DNA of 64,000 nucleotides from Sacculina carcini (Eukaryota; Arthropoda; Thecostraca; Sacculinidae): contig OU696576.1 of NCBI GenBank assembly GCA_916048095.2, positions 5,685,664-5,749,663 of the forward strand, given 5' to 3'. A model generated the notes under the pieces. It searched no databases. It saw nothing but the letters and a program-made list of their open reading frames with translations, and had not been told where the DNA came from. Of this stretch, positions 1-13,700 are shown piece after piece. The stretch's first letter is position 1. Every line of letters begins with the position of its first letter. A program made the position numbers and the translations under genes.

Positions 1-3000
1 TAGAAAGTTATCGTAAAGGTGAAAAACAATCCTTGCTAATTTATTTAGTTCTATTAATAATGATCACAACAACGCCTCAGTGAAAATTTTTGAGGCACTT
101 CTATCAACAAAGCACGTGCTACAGCTTGTATTTCCTTGCGCCAGTATGTTTGTGTGAGAGTATAAGTGCATGTTTGTGTATGTATTTATATGTTTATATG
201 TATTTACGCTTTGTTGTACATCTTGAAGTTATGCGCGCCCGTGTTTTTACAGGCGCTATAGTAAATATAAGTTTGTTCGTTTGTTCGTTGAGTAGATACT
301 GCATGTGTGAATCCCCATCGTCATGTAAGCACCCTGTACCAAGGCCACCTAAACACAGTATCACAGTTTTATGATGAAGAACACTTTCCTGGCTTGAGCC
401 ACACCCATCTCACGCCCTTAAAACCACAAGGTGCTCCTTGTCCAAGTGAATGCGTATTCACAAGCGTTATTGTGCAGTATCGGGTACAGAAAGCTCAAAC
501 TTCGTACTATCCCACGCTTCAAACATCTCGCGGTACCCTTGCTCGGACTTATTTCCTAAAATGGAATGACAATATTCTGCACACCAAAACACATGTAAAA
601 AAGTCAGCAGCACATATAGTAAAGTGAAGAACAAAAGCTAAATCTTAACAGCCAAAATGTGTACACTTCTTCATATTCAGACCTGATTTTCTATCTCTTT
701 TCCAATTTTATCTCTATTGATACCACTTTTCGTGCTTTCTACCTGTAACAAACAACAAAGCTGATACAAAATGATATATTAAAAGACAGGCGCGCGTGGG
801 ATATGGCTGTCACAAGATCGCACCACACCGCATCAACACTCCAACCCGACTCCTCTCTCACACACACACACAAACACACACCGTCAAATATCCACACAAC
901 ACCCGGTCGCCGCCACACAGTGGCCTCGTCAACACACACGTGTTTACACAAACTTCGTGATCAAATAACCAAATCACATGAAAAATATCAAAAACTAGCC
1001 TAACGATGAAAAGTAACCCAAAACCAAAAATGTAACCTAACGATGAAATATATATCTTTGGTAACCTAACAACTAGAGTTGGGAATTTTATTTGCTAATT
1101 TTTGGCGATTTATGTTTTTATTATGTAACGAATATGCTGTCGAAAACCACAACATATGTCCTTCAATTTTCATACAAACTGCAAATTGGCAAATTATTTG
1201 TATTTTAAGCATGTATCTAGCGACATTTCATTGGGAGCCACTGTAAAGGATGCGAAATTTTCGTAATACGTGTCGAATGTTTTGGTTTAAATTTTGTAGT
1301 GGCGCCGCCAGAACTATTCCAGTGGGGTCTAAGGAAACAGGTGCGGAGCTTGGCGAAATACGAGGAACTATACTCGAAATGCTCATGGTCAGGATTTTCG
1401 GGGAGATCAAGGGGACTTGGCACATTGTTTTTTTTAGCTCCTCTGAGCCCTTTCTTGGCGCAGCCTATGTAGCCGTACCATTTTAGAATTTTACTTCGAA
1501 GCGCAATAATCACATGATTCGATTGTCCATGTAAATTTGCATTTGATATCTTTCGAGTGAGCAGCCGATTTACTGTGTCGATCGAGCTGCATTTATCATC
1601 AGCGGACAAGTTTTTCTCTCATGCACACGGGCTTAGGTTTATGTCGAGGCTCGGGGGATGACAGCCATCAGGCATCAGTGTCAAAAGTTAGCTTAATTGG
1701 TCAATCGCATGGAACCCTCAACTATTTTCAATCTTTACAATTATAACACATATATCTTACTGAAAATTATCTTTACAATTATAACACATATATCTTACTG
1801 AAAAGTATATTGCGTAAAGTATATGTTTTCAAATATTTAAAACTCTAGATATTTTCCGTGTATTGTTAGTTTTTGCTATGCTGATCTTGATGATAATATA
1901 CCCAATGAACTGAACTCAACATAATTCTCGGGGGTATAATTGCATATTCATACCCCCCATTCTATATTTTGGGGGTATATACCCCATACCGTCAGAATCT
2001 ATGCCCATGCTCATACACCACAAAGCATGCTCCTCCTACCAGACATGTTTTTCTGGGAGAATATAACTTCGCATTGAATTCATTCAACCACTTTGAGCGT
2101 GACAATACAACACAATTTGAGCCTTTTGTGTTGAATAATTTCCAGAAACGTAAATATGAAGTACGTAACTCGATAATTCTACCTTCCCAAAAAGTCAATG
2201 GCGCGTGTACCTAGCTTGCAGCGGTTTGCTTTGCATAGCGAGTTATTGCAGACCCTCTGAATCTTGTTGCCACGCTATTAAGCCACTCCCACAGCCAATA
2301 TTTTAGTAGATTAGGGATATAACCGTGCTACGCTCTTGGTGTCCGGACCAAGCTTTCAGGAACGTTGCTATATTTCTAAAGTTAACGTTGCTGGAGTTAA
2401 TATAATATCTATATGCACTGGGGGATCCATAGGTAGAACTCAGAGGGCTGAAGCCCCCCTAAATGGTTTCCGTCAACTCCTCATAACCAAGTTGTTCAAT
2501 AAAAGAGGTCAAGAAATAGTACTTTTCCGGTATAATTAGTTGATATAAGCATTATCGCAAAGATGTTGCTTAATGGTGCTTGTAAATGATTGATCACCCT
2601 AAAATTCAGCTCCCCAAATCAATTCAGCCCCCCCAAAATATATATTTGAATAATAATCTTCCGTGAAAATGGCATTTTATGTGAGAACATAGTTGCATCT
2701 TATTTCATCACGTAAAATTTCTAATTCTTTTCATAAATTTTTGAATTATCATTGTAAACATCTTTTTGGAGTTGTTTAGGTATCTCAAGAAAAAATGGCC
2801 TTTGGCCAAAAAAAACTATTGACAACCCTAGTAATACCTAGACAATCAAAGTTGCTTAGACATAACTGGCTTTTAAGAGGCGTTCGTTGATTGCTCCAGG
2901 TTTTCATCATTGACTGAAAGTTTCCCGTGTAATTAAGGTGATTTTCACATGTTTTGATTTTTTCACACGGTTTGATGCAGTGCTTCATTATGCGGTTAGA

Positions 3001-3122
3001 TTTATTGTAGTTAGATTAATCTGCATCTGTACCGCAACGTCGTGAGTGAGGTTGAGCTTGGGTGCTATTGTGGTATTTTTGAAATAATTTAGGTCTTTAC
3101 TTGAAGCATGCATCTTCTAAGA
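1..3122. other. Left flank without a recognised gene
   Basis: No frame here resembles a known family and the open frames are short and mostly low complexity. Visible structure is limited to a twice-repeated 38-bp unit at 1731-1805, a GC-rich stretch with runs of C or G around 1930-1985, and CA-rich sequence around 860-950. I see no RNA gene. It may be the 5' flank of the FNBP4-like gene, but no promoter element can be assigned with confidence. Confidence 0.5.
1731..1805. repeat. Tandem duplication, 38-bp unit x 2
   Basis: The block beginning atctttacaattataaca at 1731 recurs at 1769 with a period of 38 bp and almost no change. It is a local duplication with no coding content. Confidence 0.85.
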
Positions 3123-3395
3123 CAGTGTTTCTCAACCTTTGTCTTGCCCTAAAAACTATTTAAAGTATGTGGCTCCCCAAAAACATTCCGTGTCATCATA
3201 TATCAGATCATAGACAAGAGTATGGCCTTTACAACGGCACTCTCTGATGCTATCTGTATTCTCCCTGTAAACACACAACAGTGCCTTATGCTGGCACTCG
3301 AGTAACCGGCTTATACACACACATATTTGTATACATATGTACCTTTAATTACACTTATCAATGCACATAATCACTCTAAACTGGCACACAACACA

Positions 3396-3398
<3 letters not shown>

Positions 3399-3430
<32 letters not shown>
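3399..3430. repeat. (TA)n microsatellite
   Basis: About 16 uninterrupted TA units inside the putative hAT-like element. Confidence 0.95.
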
Positions 3431-3432
<2 letters not shown>

Positions 3433-3689
3433 ACATATAAGTCACATAACACGCTATATAGCATGGGGTACACGTTTTCATTTTTATTAATTCATGTACG
3501 CATGGATTGTCGGCACGAGACTACTTATGAGTGGACGAGAGCAACGATAAAAAGATGAGGATTCAGTGATGAGAGAGGTTAAATAGGAAGTTGACGAGGA
3601 TGGTGAACTAACTTGTAAATCAGGCAGCACAGACGAAAATCAAGACGAGGAATATTGGGAAGCCAACGAAACTGAAATATACACTAGAC

Positions 3690-4030
3690 GTATGAAGACA
3701 GGGACTAGGAGAGAGAGCAAAACGACATGACTGACGCTGAAGGAGGCAACAAGATTAGCGAGGAACATGGAAATAAAGAAAACAGCAGTCCTATGCGAGA
3801 GAAAACCAAATAAACCTCCAACTTAATTGTAGAAGCACGCTCAAGGAAAGGTCGACTAGGATAAAGATATCTCAATATATGACGAGAGGTGCGGGCGACA
3901 GAAGTAATAGTATTGGAGAACGAAACAGAAGGATCAAATACCACACCAATATTATGAACTGAATGAGAGAGGGTGAAATGAAGAAAGGGAGGAGAAACGC
4001 GAGTAGGATGAAAAGCCAAATACTCAGATT
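3690..4030 (-). pseudogene. LINE reverse-transcriptase fragment
   Basis: On the minus strand the translation contains the post-catalytic RT pattern SHSVHNIGVVFDPSVSF followed by a conserved Ser/Arg-rich helix and a leucine-rich stretch. This matches the same segment of the two LINE copies inside the FNBP4-like intron (8.1-13.5 kb). Only about 100 codons survive; the catalytic YADD segment is absent. It is a dead fragment of the same LINE family. Confidence 0.65.
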
Positions 4031-4315
4031 TTGGTTGATTTCCGAAAAGATTTTAAATGTTGTCCTATGGCCCCTCAAAATTATCGCATAGTCCCCAAGG
4101 GGCCATATGGTCCACGTTGAGAAAGATTACTCTAAGGTGTATGATAATTAGTTGATAATTACGATAAGAAATTGATAAATTAAAAAAGATATATTTTATT
4201 CTGATAGAAAATTTCATTTATTCAAAATTTGTATTACTTGCCGGCATTGGTATCACGGGCTTAGATGATGTTTGTCTTCACATTTGGTATTTGTTTGTTT
4301 TGTAGCACCTGTCCG

Positions 4316-4636
4316 ATGGAAAATGTAAGTTCTGAACTCACCGGACACGTTTCAGCCAACGAGAAGCAGGGTTAGTACAATGGTGTACACTTTAAAATTT
4401 GCAAACAAACACAATGTAGAATATATATGATAAATGTGAAATTTTGTCCTGTTTTAGTTGCTTATTTTACAGATATTACATTTTACAGATTTTACAGATA
4501 TTACTATTTTACAGATAATTATATTTTGATGTTTACAGTGTAAAGTTTGGTACATGTATGCACTGTTCATGATGTTCACAGCTCATGCTGTTCATCATCA
4601 CAGTATATAGGTTATATACTATTTACGTGATCAATA

Positions 4637-4724
<88 letters not shown>

Positions 4725-7700
4725 TAAAAGTACACTGCACAGTGGTAATCGGCCGGCTGTCGCCTGTTGTGCTGCGCCAGAGCTGATGACGGTGACGGCA
4801 GCGGCGACAACGGCGGCCGAGTCGTCGATGCCGTTTGCTTCCGAGTGGCAGCCGTGTGTCGACCAGGCATCCGGCTACACGTACTACTGGAACACGCTGA
4901 GTGGCGAGGTGACATGGCACGTGACCTCGGCGCTGACCTCAGCACTGCTTCAGCCGCCGCCGCCACCACCGCCTCCGCCGCCGTCCGACACCGGCTACGA
5001 CAAGGCCTTTATGGATAAGGGGTGAGCGAGTCACGTGCAACTATGATGCTCGATATGCTCGAGCTCTCTGTGTGTGTGTGTGTGTGTGTCGGTGCACCCG
5101 TGTATTGTGCTGTCTATAGCGCCGGTCTTCGAACTGCAGCAGTACCGTTGACCTCATCACTGCGGCAGAGACTAGAACTGCAGAGACTCACAGAGCATAA
5201 CGTACATCAACAACATTATTTGTGTTTGGTATTGCGGACAATATACAAATAGACTTGAACAACGAAAAAACGACAAAGTCGAGGCGAGATGTGTATGCAC
5301 GCACAAAAACACCAATGGGTTATTATATTTACTGTGTGCAAAAATTTTATTTACACATTGTCTGTGTGTCTGTGTGTCTGTGTGTATATGAGTCAGTGTT
5401 GTGCTGATATCATCATACGGCGGCGGCTCGTCGGACTCGGACAGTGACTCGGTCGACGCTGACCAGTGTTCTCCGGCTGCCAAGCGTCGCTCCGTCCATT
5501 CACGGACGGACAGTGATCGCCAGTTTGGACCGCACCTGCCGCCAGCCGCCGCAGTCACTGCTCCGTCTGCCGCAGCTCAACCCCCGCCGCAGCAGAGTGA
5601 CGAAGAGCCAGCGGATGAGGAGCAAGACGAGCAGCAGCTGCTGCGGCTGCTACGCGACAAAGCTGCTCAGCTGAGACAGCTGGGCGGACAGTTGCCGGCC
5701 GGCGTGGCTGGACTGGTCGAGTCATCACCGCCGCCAACGCAAGACACGCAGGCATGCAGCCGACGACAGGGAGTGTCCGAGTCTCGCAAGCGGCGACGCG
5801 AGGCGCGCATTCGGTCCGGCAAATCACTTGTGACGTGCGCTGACCCAGTGGCAACGAACGCTGAAACGGCACAAACCGAGGCGGCGTTGTCGCCGGACAG
5901 CAGTTGTCATGCTCTCAACGGCGGCCACGGAACACCCATGTCCGGCGCTAGTGAAGGTAACGAAGACGCGCTATGCACGAGTGACGGTGCGGCTGTGTTA
6001 ATCGACCGGTCGCTGACCGACATCATGGCCGATATTGAACGTGAGGTGCCGCCGGACCACGAGGCGCGGTCGCACGTCGACATCCTGTCGGCCATCGAGA
6101 GCGAGGTGCCTCCCGATTATCCGTGTACTATTGTAGCACCGCATGGAGACGATGGTGGGACAGGCGGGCGTGCTGCATCTCCACCTCGGCCGCCGACGGT
6201 AGTGGCGGCCAATGTCGTGCGACCAGCGGCCGACACCGGTGCTCAGGTGACATCTGCACGCGCCACTCTCATTGTTGCCGACTATTTCAGCACCGACGAC
6301 GAGCAGCAGTCTGACGTTGATGAATGTGGCGCCAAACAGGCAGTACCATCGTCTGCCGTCGTCGAAACCACCGTCGTGGAGCTCAACCAAGACAGCGGTC
6401 GTCGATTTGACGGCGAGTGTGTCACTGTGTCTGAGGCTAGTGGAGGTCGGACCTCGCCGCCGCTGCTGGTAGCCGCACGTAATGTATCAGTCGATCAGCA
6501 GCAGCAGGGTGTGAGTGCGGGGCCCAGCACTAGCCATGCACCGTCCACTGACTCGGTCTGCACGGAAACAGGCACGGTGCCGGCGCACAGCAGAGTAGCT
6601 GCCGCTGGTTTTGTGTTGTCCGCCAACCAGCAGTCAGCGGCGACTGGTGCGCGTGTGCGGCGGCGTGCGGCCCGCACCATCGGCCTCATCAGTCGGTCGT
6701 ACGGCGGCGCGTCGTCAAGCAGCGACGAGGACGGTGGCCAGTCATCGAGTGCTGTGGCGGCGACGGCGACTGCGACGACGGGTCGCGCTGATTCAGATGC
6801 GTTGTTCTCTCGAGCCAGGCTGGCGGCGGCGGGTCGGGGTGGTCTGGGATTCGGCGGTCATCGAGAATCGAGTATTGGTGACGATGATAACGTGGCTGAA
6901 CGGTGTGTCGATGAAGGTCAACCTCGTGCCCTGTGCTCGTCCCGGCGCGTGGAGTTTGTGCGTGGGGAGGTAATGCAGCCGTCGTCTCATCAGTCCAGTA
7001 CAACAGCAGAGACGACCGACTCTGGTGAGTGTATGCCAGTGGGTCGATGGTGTTAGACTGGTCTGTTTTGTGTCCAGCGGTCGGTCAATGCTTCAGTCGT
7101 CCGTTGGATATGTGGTGGCACAGTGCTGGTTTTATATGTGGACTTGTAAACCCACGATTTTATGCGTATTCACGCGGAACTTGGGGACGTAAGCGTTGCC
7201 TTTTATGTTGAATTAATCCCAAGTCAGCATTTTCCATACTGATGACGTATTGACAGAAGATCTTTGGAGGAAGATCGTATCACTCACAAGATTAGGCCTG
7301 TTTTTTCGTGTGATTAAACGGGAAACAATATTTTCTGATGAGAGACAATTTGCGTCATTCAGGCGTTTATGTTCGTATGAGGCTTTTTCAGTGGTGCATG
7401 TGAGTCATGTCACTTTGGTTTGAATTTGCCTAGTTTTCCGTCGTATTTGCGTTGTCTTGGTGTCACATCACTGGATCCGTGCATTTCTTGTCGTCAGAGC
7501 ATGTCGCAGGTTTCACTCTCATATCACAAAAATATAAAATGTGTCGTGTTCGGTACAGAACGCATGGGCAGCGCTGTGGATGACCTGCACCTCACCGTGT
7601 CGAGCAAGCTTAGGTTTCTTGGCGGCAGTATCGGCGAGTTGTCGGCGTTGGCCGTGAAATTGGCGCAGTGTGAGGTGAGTGGCCGCCACCACAACACTTA

Positions 7701-10700
7701 CAACAACAACAACAACAGTGTATTTGGTATTGCGCCCATCATCATAGGCGCGCAGACGAGTACTTATGCAGGATAAACATGAAATATATACAGGCAATGC
7801 GAGCATGGGATAATACGATAAGAGCTCGATCACAAAACAACAAAATAAACGCAGATTAAATCAAGGAGAAACAGCAGCAGGACACAAACAATGACGTAGA
7901 AGAGTGCAGCGTAATGACGTTAAAAACAAGGGAACAAAATGCATGCACGCAGAACATACACAGTCACAGGCTTCCCGGACAAGTGCAACTATATACATGA
8001 CGTAAACGAAGAATCAAACAAACAACTACATAAAAGAGAGATCAGAGGGAGGCGAAAGCAGTCAAGGCGTGAGTGGTGGGATCGAAGGATAGATCAAAAA
8101 GATATTCACGAAGAGAAGAAGCAAATTAACGATATGACAACGATGAGGTGATTTGAGAAGGGAGAGAGTTGTAAAGACGCCGACCGAAAAAGGAGAAATA
8201 TTTGGAAGACCACGCGGACTCTTTTAAAGCGCGAGGGCAGGCTAAAGGGACAGAGAGATAAAGTAAGGCATAGAGATACGTAGGTTCAGTGGGACAGTGC
8301 AACAGTTTAAAGATTATGAAGCAAATCTTGAAGTGAATTCTAGGTTTGATAGGAAGCCAGCGGAAATTGAAGAGATATGGAGAAGTATGACGGCAGAAAG
8401 CAGGATATGAAACAAAACGGCAGTATTGGCTCATCACACGCTGGAGAATTTTCAAGGAAGACTTAGGACACTTGAAGTGAAGCGAGCTGCAGTAATCCAG
8501 CCTAGGAAAGATGAGTGATTGAACAAGCTTGATAGAAGAGGGCTGGTCGAGGCATGGACGGATAGAATAGAGAGAGCGGAGTATAAGGCGACAGATGCCA
8601 GCAGTAGCAAGAATATTGGCAGAGAAGGAAGGTGAAGAATCAAAGATAATGTCAAGGTTTCTAACAGACGAAGAGAGAGATATAGGCAATAGAGGAGGAG
8701 ACAAACGAGGAGGATGAAGAGCAAGAAATTCTGATTTATCAGTTTTCAGAAGAAGGCGACGGGAGGAGGTCCAAGAAGATATATCAGAAAGTATACCAGA
8801 CAGAAGAGCAGGGTCAGAGAAGGGACAAGGTATAGATAATTGGATGTCATCAGCATATATGTAAAAAGTGATAGACCAGCGTCGAAGGATAGGGCAGAGA
8901 GAGGACATATATAGATTGAAAAGAAGAGACCAAGGATAGACCCTTGAGGTACGCCAGAGGTAAGAGGGATCGAATTTGAGACGAAATAATTGAACTGGAC
9001 AGAGTATGATCGATTATGCAAATAGGAGCGAAGCAAGGAGAGCGCGGAATCAGAAACACCAATGTGAGAAAGGTCTGATAATTTCATGATCTACAAGGTC
9101 AAATGCTGAGCTTAAGTCAAGAAGGACACGGAGAATGGATTTTCGAAAAGAGAATGACGACAAAATACCTTCATTGACCGAGATGAGGACATATTCAGTA
9201 CTATGAGAAGGACGAAATCCGTGAATGGTGAATGTCAATGACATTACAAATTAAAGGAGATAACTGAGAAAAGATGGCAGATTCCAGGAGTTTGGAGGAA
9301 AAACTAAGGAGGGATATAGGACGGTAGTTACAGCATAAGGAAGGTTCAAGCGAGGGTTTCTTGAGGATAGGGCGAACATAGGCGTGCTTATCAGCAAGAA
9401 AATACCCATGTAAGGAGGAGTTAATGAGATGGAGTAAGTAAGGGGTCAGGGTGTCGATAGCAGGAGCAATTATACTGAAGTTAATCGGATCAGGAGACGA
9501 GAGAAATTTACGGGAGAAGAGAAGAGAAAAGGAGTCATAAATTTTAAGATGAGAAAAGGATGAGAATTTGCATAGGGAGGTGGTATGTGTGACGAGGAAA
9601 GCAGAACAAGGAATTCTAGATTGGGCGGAAATGATTTTGTTTGTGAAATAGGAGGAAAGCTCTTTGGCGGTTATAGAGGAAACAGCAGAGGGCGAGCGAA
9701 GGCCAGAAAGGGAGTTGAGTGTGTTCCAGAGAGCTTTAGGAGATCCAGAAAGAGAAGAAAGTCGAGACGAGTAATAAGCTTGCTTGGAGGATGCTAGAGA
9801 AGAAATATATAATGAGCGAGCAGAGCAAAGAGTAGATAAGTCACAAGAGAGGCGAGTGCGTCGCCAGGTACGCTCCAACGCCCTTGAACGACGTTTCAGA
9901 CGATCAAGGTTAGGATTATTCCAAGGAGACGAACGAGGACGAGAAGAACGGAGAGTCAGAGGGAACATATGGTTGTTAATGAGGGATAGAGTAGAAAAAA
10001 GGAGAGGATTAATATCCGAGGGAGGAAGAGAGTGAAGAATATGTAGAGGGAAGGAATTTGCAAGGGTCTGAAAGAGAAGAGGGTCAACAATTTTGTAGTT
10101 GCGAGAAAAGGTGGGGGAAGGCATTGAATTAGGAGGTCCGTAGGCAGGAAGTGATGTAAGAATGAGACTATGGTCAGAGAAGGAAGAGTCAGGGAGAATA
10201 ACAAAAACTTCGGAAGGAGGAGAATCAGTAGAGAGAACAGGATAAGGGAAAATAACTAAATCAAGAGTGTGTCCCGAAATGTATGTGGGAGAACAACTGG
10301 AACAGTTGACACCAGACCATGAGAATCGAGGAGAGAGATAAAATTCTAGGAATATGAGGGAATAGCAGGACATTCGACCCAGGAATTAAAATCGCCGAGG
10401 ACAAGATAACAACCAGAAAAGGAAGATTCAATAGCTTCAATAAGAGAGGAGAATTCAGAGAAAAAAGATGTAGTGCAAGGATGATTGATAAGATATGATG
10501 AAGATAATGTCGATAAACAATAAGAATACAAAATTTTGGATAGGATAGGTACGACGAAAGGCAAAGAGAAATGAACTCAAAGGAAGAAGGGGGAGGAATA
10601 TGATCAGGTAGAAGAGAAATAGGAAGAGACTTAGAAAACATACAGCCCACTCCACCTCCCGGGGATTTGGGATCAGTTCTGGCTTTATGGATGAAGGAAA

Positions 10701-13700
10701 ATCGGACGGTATGTTAGATAGAAAAGATGGATGATCGGTGTCCAACAACCAAGTTTCGACAAGGCATAGAATGGATAAGAGATGGAAGGAGACCAGGTGG
10801 GTCAGATGAGTTGTTTTGTGGCGGCAGTATCGAATATTGAGGAGTTCGACAGAGAGAGATGCGGGAGAGTGTTGAGTGGATTGTACTAGAACTGGGGGCG
10901 GAGGGAGAGCTGAGGAAGAGTTATCACAGGGAAGAGAATCAGAGAAGGATGATGTTGGAGGAAGTAGTCAGGCCCGAGAGGAGAGATGTTGAGAGGAAGA
11001 CGGAAGAGACGAGGAGGCTGGAGCGGCAGGAGAGGAGAGGAGGAAGGTTGAGGCAAAAGATCATCAGCTGTAGCAGTGTGATGACGAATGGAGTTGCGAA
11101 CTGAGATGAACGAAGGGCATAAAGATAGGAAAGCAGAATGAGTGTGAGGACGAGAGGAGGAAGCACAGGAGGAACGATGGGGTCCTGCACAGTGGCCACA
11201 CATTTCGGCCCGCAAGCACCTGGCTTCACTGTGGCCAAGCCCCGCACAACGAGCGCAGCGGGAGACCCAGTAGCGGTCGTAAACTGGGCAAGTACGCAGA
11301 TCCACAAAGAGCCGGTCACCCACAGACCGGATGGCCGCTCTGGCGGAGGGTGTTATCGAAAGGACAGCATGGCGAGTGTCGTTCCGAATTAGGGTGAAAA
11401 ACAGCAGTTTCACAGTTCCATCATATTTCGGCGAATAAGCTCAACGAACTAGTCCGGCTCGAGATCTAGTGGCACGTTGGCGAGTGTGACCTTAGGTCGG
11501 AGAGATGCCGCTTTGGTACAGTGAGCATCAATCTGGGAATCAGCTGAATGCACTCAGTGCAGCGCTCGCTCGGCATCGTGGGGAGAGGTGCACCTGATGA
11601 TTAGCCCACCCTTCGCAGATTGTCTGGACGACTCAACTGGGACATCGCGACGCAACGGCGCGATCATCTTGGGACGCAGCGGTGACTTGCCTCGAGATTG
11701 TAGGACGACCGCATAAGTGGGCCTCTTTGACGCAGCGCGCCGACTTACCACGCAGTTGTTTGAGCGTTGCCGTGTAACTGGTACTGATTACGCACTACTT
11801 GTTCTACTGATGTAGCTTGACTGGATAGTGTTGTTGCTGTTAGATTGAATTTGTTTTGGCGGTGATGTAGGCATCTTTGTGTGTCTGTGCGTGTATGTGG
11901 TTTATGCGTATGCATGTGTTTATATCGAGGGAAAGGAGATGCGTGCACGGAATATTAGCATATTTTAATAGGCGTATATAGAGATTTAAGAAGGTTGATA
12001 TATGCCATCGAAGTACATCCAGGGATTCATTACGAGAGATTCGCTCGTTATATAGGTCATTCAAATCATTAAGTCATTTTACTGTCCTGTTCAGACATAT
12101 GTTATTTAGTGTCCAGAAAACATTGAGGGTGTACCTTCATTGAGGGAGAAACCTTCCCTTGATGCCAACACTCCGAGCAGTTACAGACCCATCTCCTTGC
12201 TCCCTCTGCCTTCTAAACTCTTGGAAGCTGCTATCCTTTCTCAACTTCGGCCTTGTATATATTCTGCTCTCGATCCCTGTCAGTCTGGCTTTGTCTCTAA
12301 TAATTCAACTGAAACCCTCCTTCTGTCTCTACTGAATGACATTTTCGCTTCTTTCTCTTCAGGTCAATCTGTTCTCTTCATCTCTTTTGACTTTTCCTCA
12401 GCATTCGACTTCGTCAACCACTCAATTCTTTGTGATGACCTATGCCATATTGGTGTCTCCTCCTCGGCGCTATCACTCATGTCCTCCTATCTCACTGATC
12501 GCTCCTATTCTGTGCGCTGTAATTCTGAACTTTCCTCACCTCGACCACTTGAATCCGGAGTCCCACAGGGCTCCCTTCTCGGTCCTCTTCTTTTTAATCT
12601 GTACCTTTCCTCCCTCTGTCCTATTCTCCGCAGCTATCCCATCTCCTTTCACATATATGCCGATGACATACAAATTTATTTTCCTTTTTCTTTGGCCAAT
12701 ACTAACCTAATTCCTAAACTTCTCTCCCACATAGCATCCTCTCGAATCCAGTGGGCATCCTCTCGAAATCTTCTACTGAACCCTGAGAAAACTGTTTATC
12801 TTCTTTTCCATCCTCCCAAAATTACTCCATGTTCAATAGATCTACCTCTTTCCTCACAAATTCGTAATCTAGGAGTCCAATTTGACCCCACATTGTCATT
12901 CGCTCAACACATTTTCAAAATTTCACGTTCCTGTCGTTTTGTTTTACGTCAATTGTACCCGATCCGCTCTCATCTTGATGAGGCATCCGCTCTACTCCTA
13001 GTTAATTAATATATTTTTTCGCATATCGATTACTGCAACTCTTTATTTTTTCACCTTCCTCTAAAATCCATCCGCTCTCTCCAGTCAAAAATAAATCTCT
13101 CTTGCCGCTTTGTCCTTCGTCTTCCCCCCAAGTCACCCACATCCGCCCATATTCGTAAACTTGGCTGGTTGCCTGTTATGTCCAGAATCCACCATAAGCT
13201 GTGCTGCATTGTCTATAAACTTCTCCATACTCCTTCTCCACCTTCTTACCTATATTCGCTTCTAACTCCCTCTGATCGTCCTTTATGTCGCCGTTCAGTG
13301 CCCCTCGTATGTCCTCCTGCTGACCACGAGTCTAACTGGTCAGCCAAATCCTTCTACTTTTCTGCTCCCCGACTTTATAACTCTCTTCCTCATCACATTC
13401 TACAGAAAAAATCCTACTCTTCCTTTTCGGCTTCTCTTCATATATACTTACTGTTTCTTCCGTCGCCGCCCACTTACCCCTATAGATATTGTTGATACTC
13501 TTTTTTGGCTTATCTCTCAACACCAAAATTAAATATTTTCTCTGTCAGCTACACTTCTCTGATCCCATTCTTTCATTTTCTCTCGCCTCTGATCATTCGC
13601 TGTGTATATTTTCTTGATTGTTGTATATATTCCCTGCTTTTGATATTTTTTGTGCCTTGCCACTTCAGCTCATATAATTTTGTTCTTTTTGAGCCCCTAT

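Larger units (their letters stand above)
3122..4137. mobile_element. hAT-like non-autonomous element (putative)
   Basis: The left end at about 3123 reads cagtgtttctcaaccttt, which resembles the terminal inverted repeats of hAT/Charlie-type transposons. The right end near 4110-4133 carries a diverged inverted copy (cgttgagaaagattactct). A short TCTAAG motif flanks both ends, compatible with a decayed 8-bp target duplication. No transposase is encoded. The interior contains a TA microsatellite and a LINE reverse-transcriptase scrap. The inverted repeats are imperfect, so the assignment is tentative. Confidence 0.4.
7760..11760 (-). mobile_element. Degraded LINE (zinc-knuckle ORF1 + EN/RT ORF2)
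   Basis: Read on the minus strand from about 11.75 kb. ORF1 starts near 11751 (TYAVVLQSRG) and has two CCHC knuckles around 11170-11270 (CARCAGLGHSEARC, then CGHCAGPHRSSC). ORF2 follows with endonuclease motifs (VLGDFNSW near 10400; SDHSLI near 10160), a reverse transcriptase with SGVPQGS (near 8950) and YADD (near 8860), and a typical C-terminal segment ending near 8126. The frame shifts repeatedly, so the copy is dead. ORF1 type and RT motifs point to a Jockey/R1-like or CR1-like non-LTR group. The 3' boundary near 7760 is an estimate. Confidence 0.8.

Noticed and set aside
1217-1609. 130-residue minus-strand open frame
   Set aside because: No family match and overlapping open frames on both strands; looks like an old repeat fragment.
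9585-10035. Arg/Glu-rich plus-strand frames
   Set aside because: They are antisense shadows of the minus-strand LINE ORF2.
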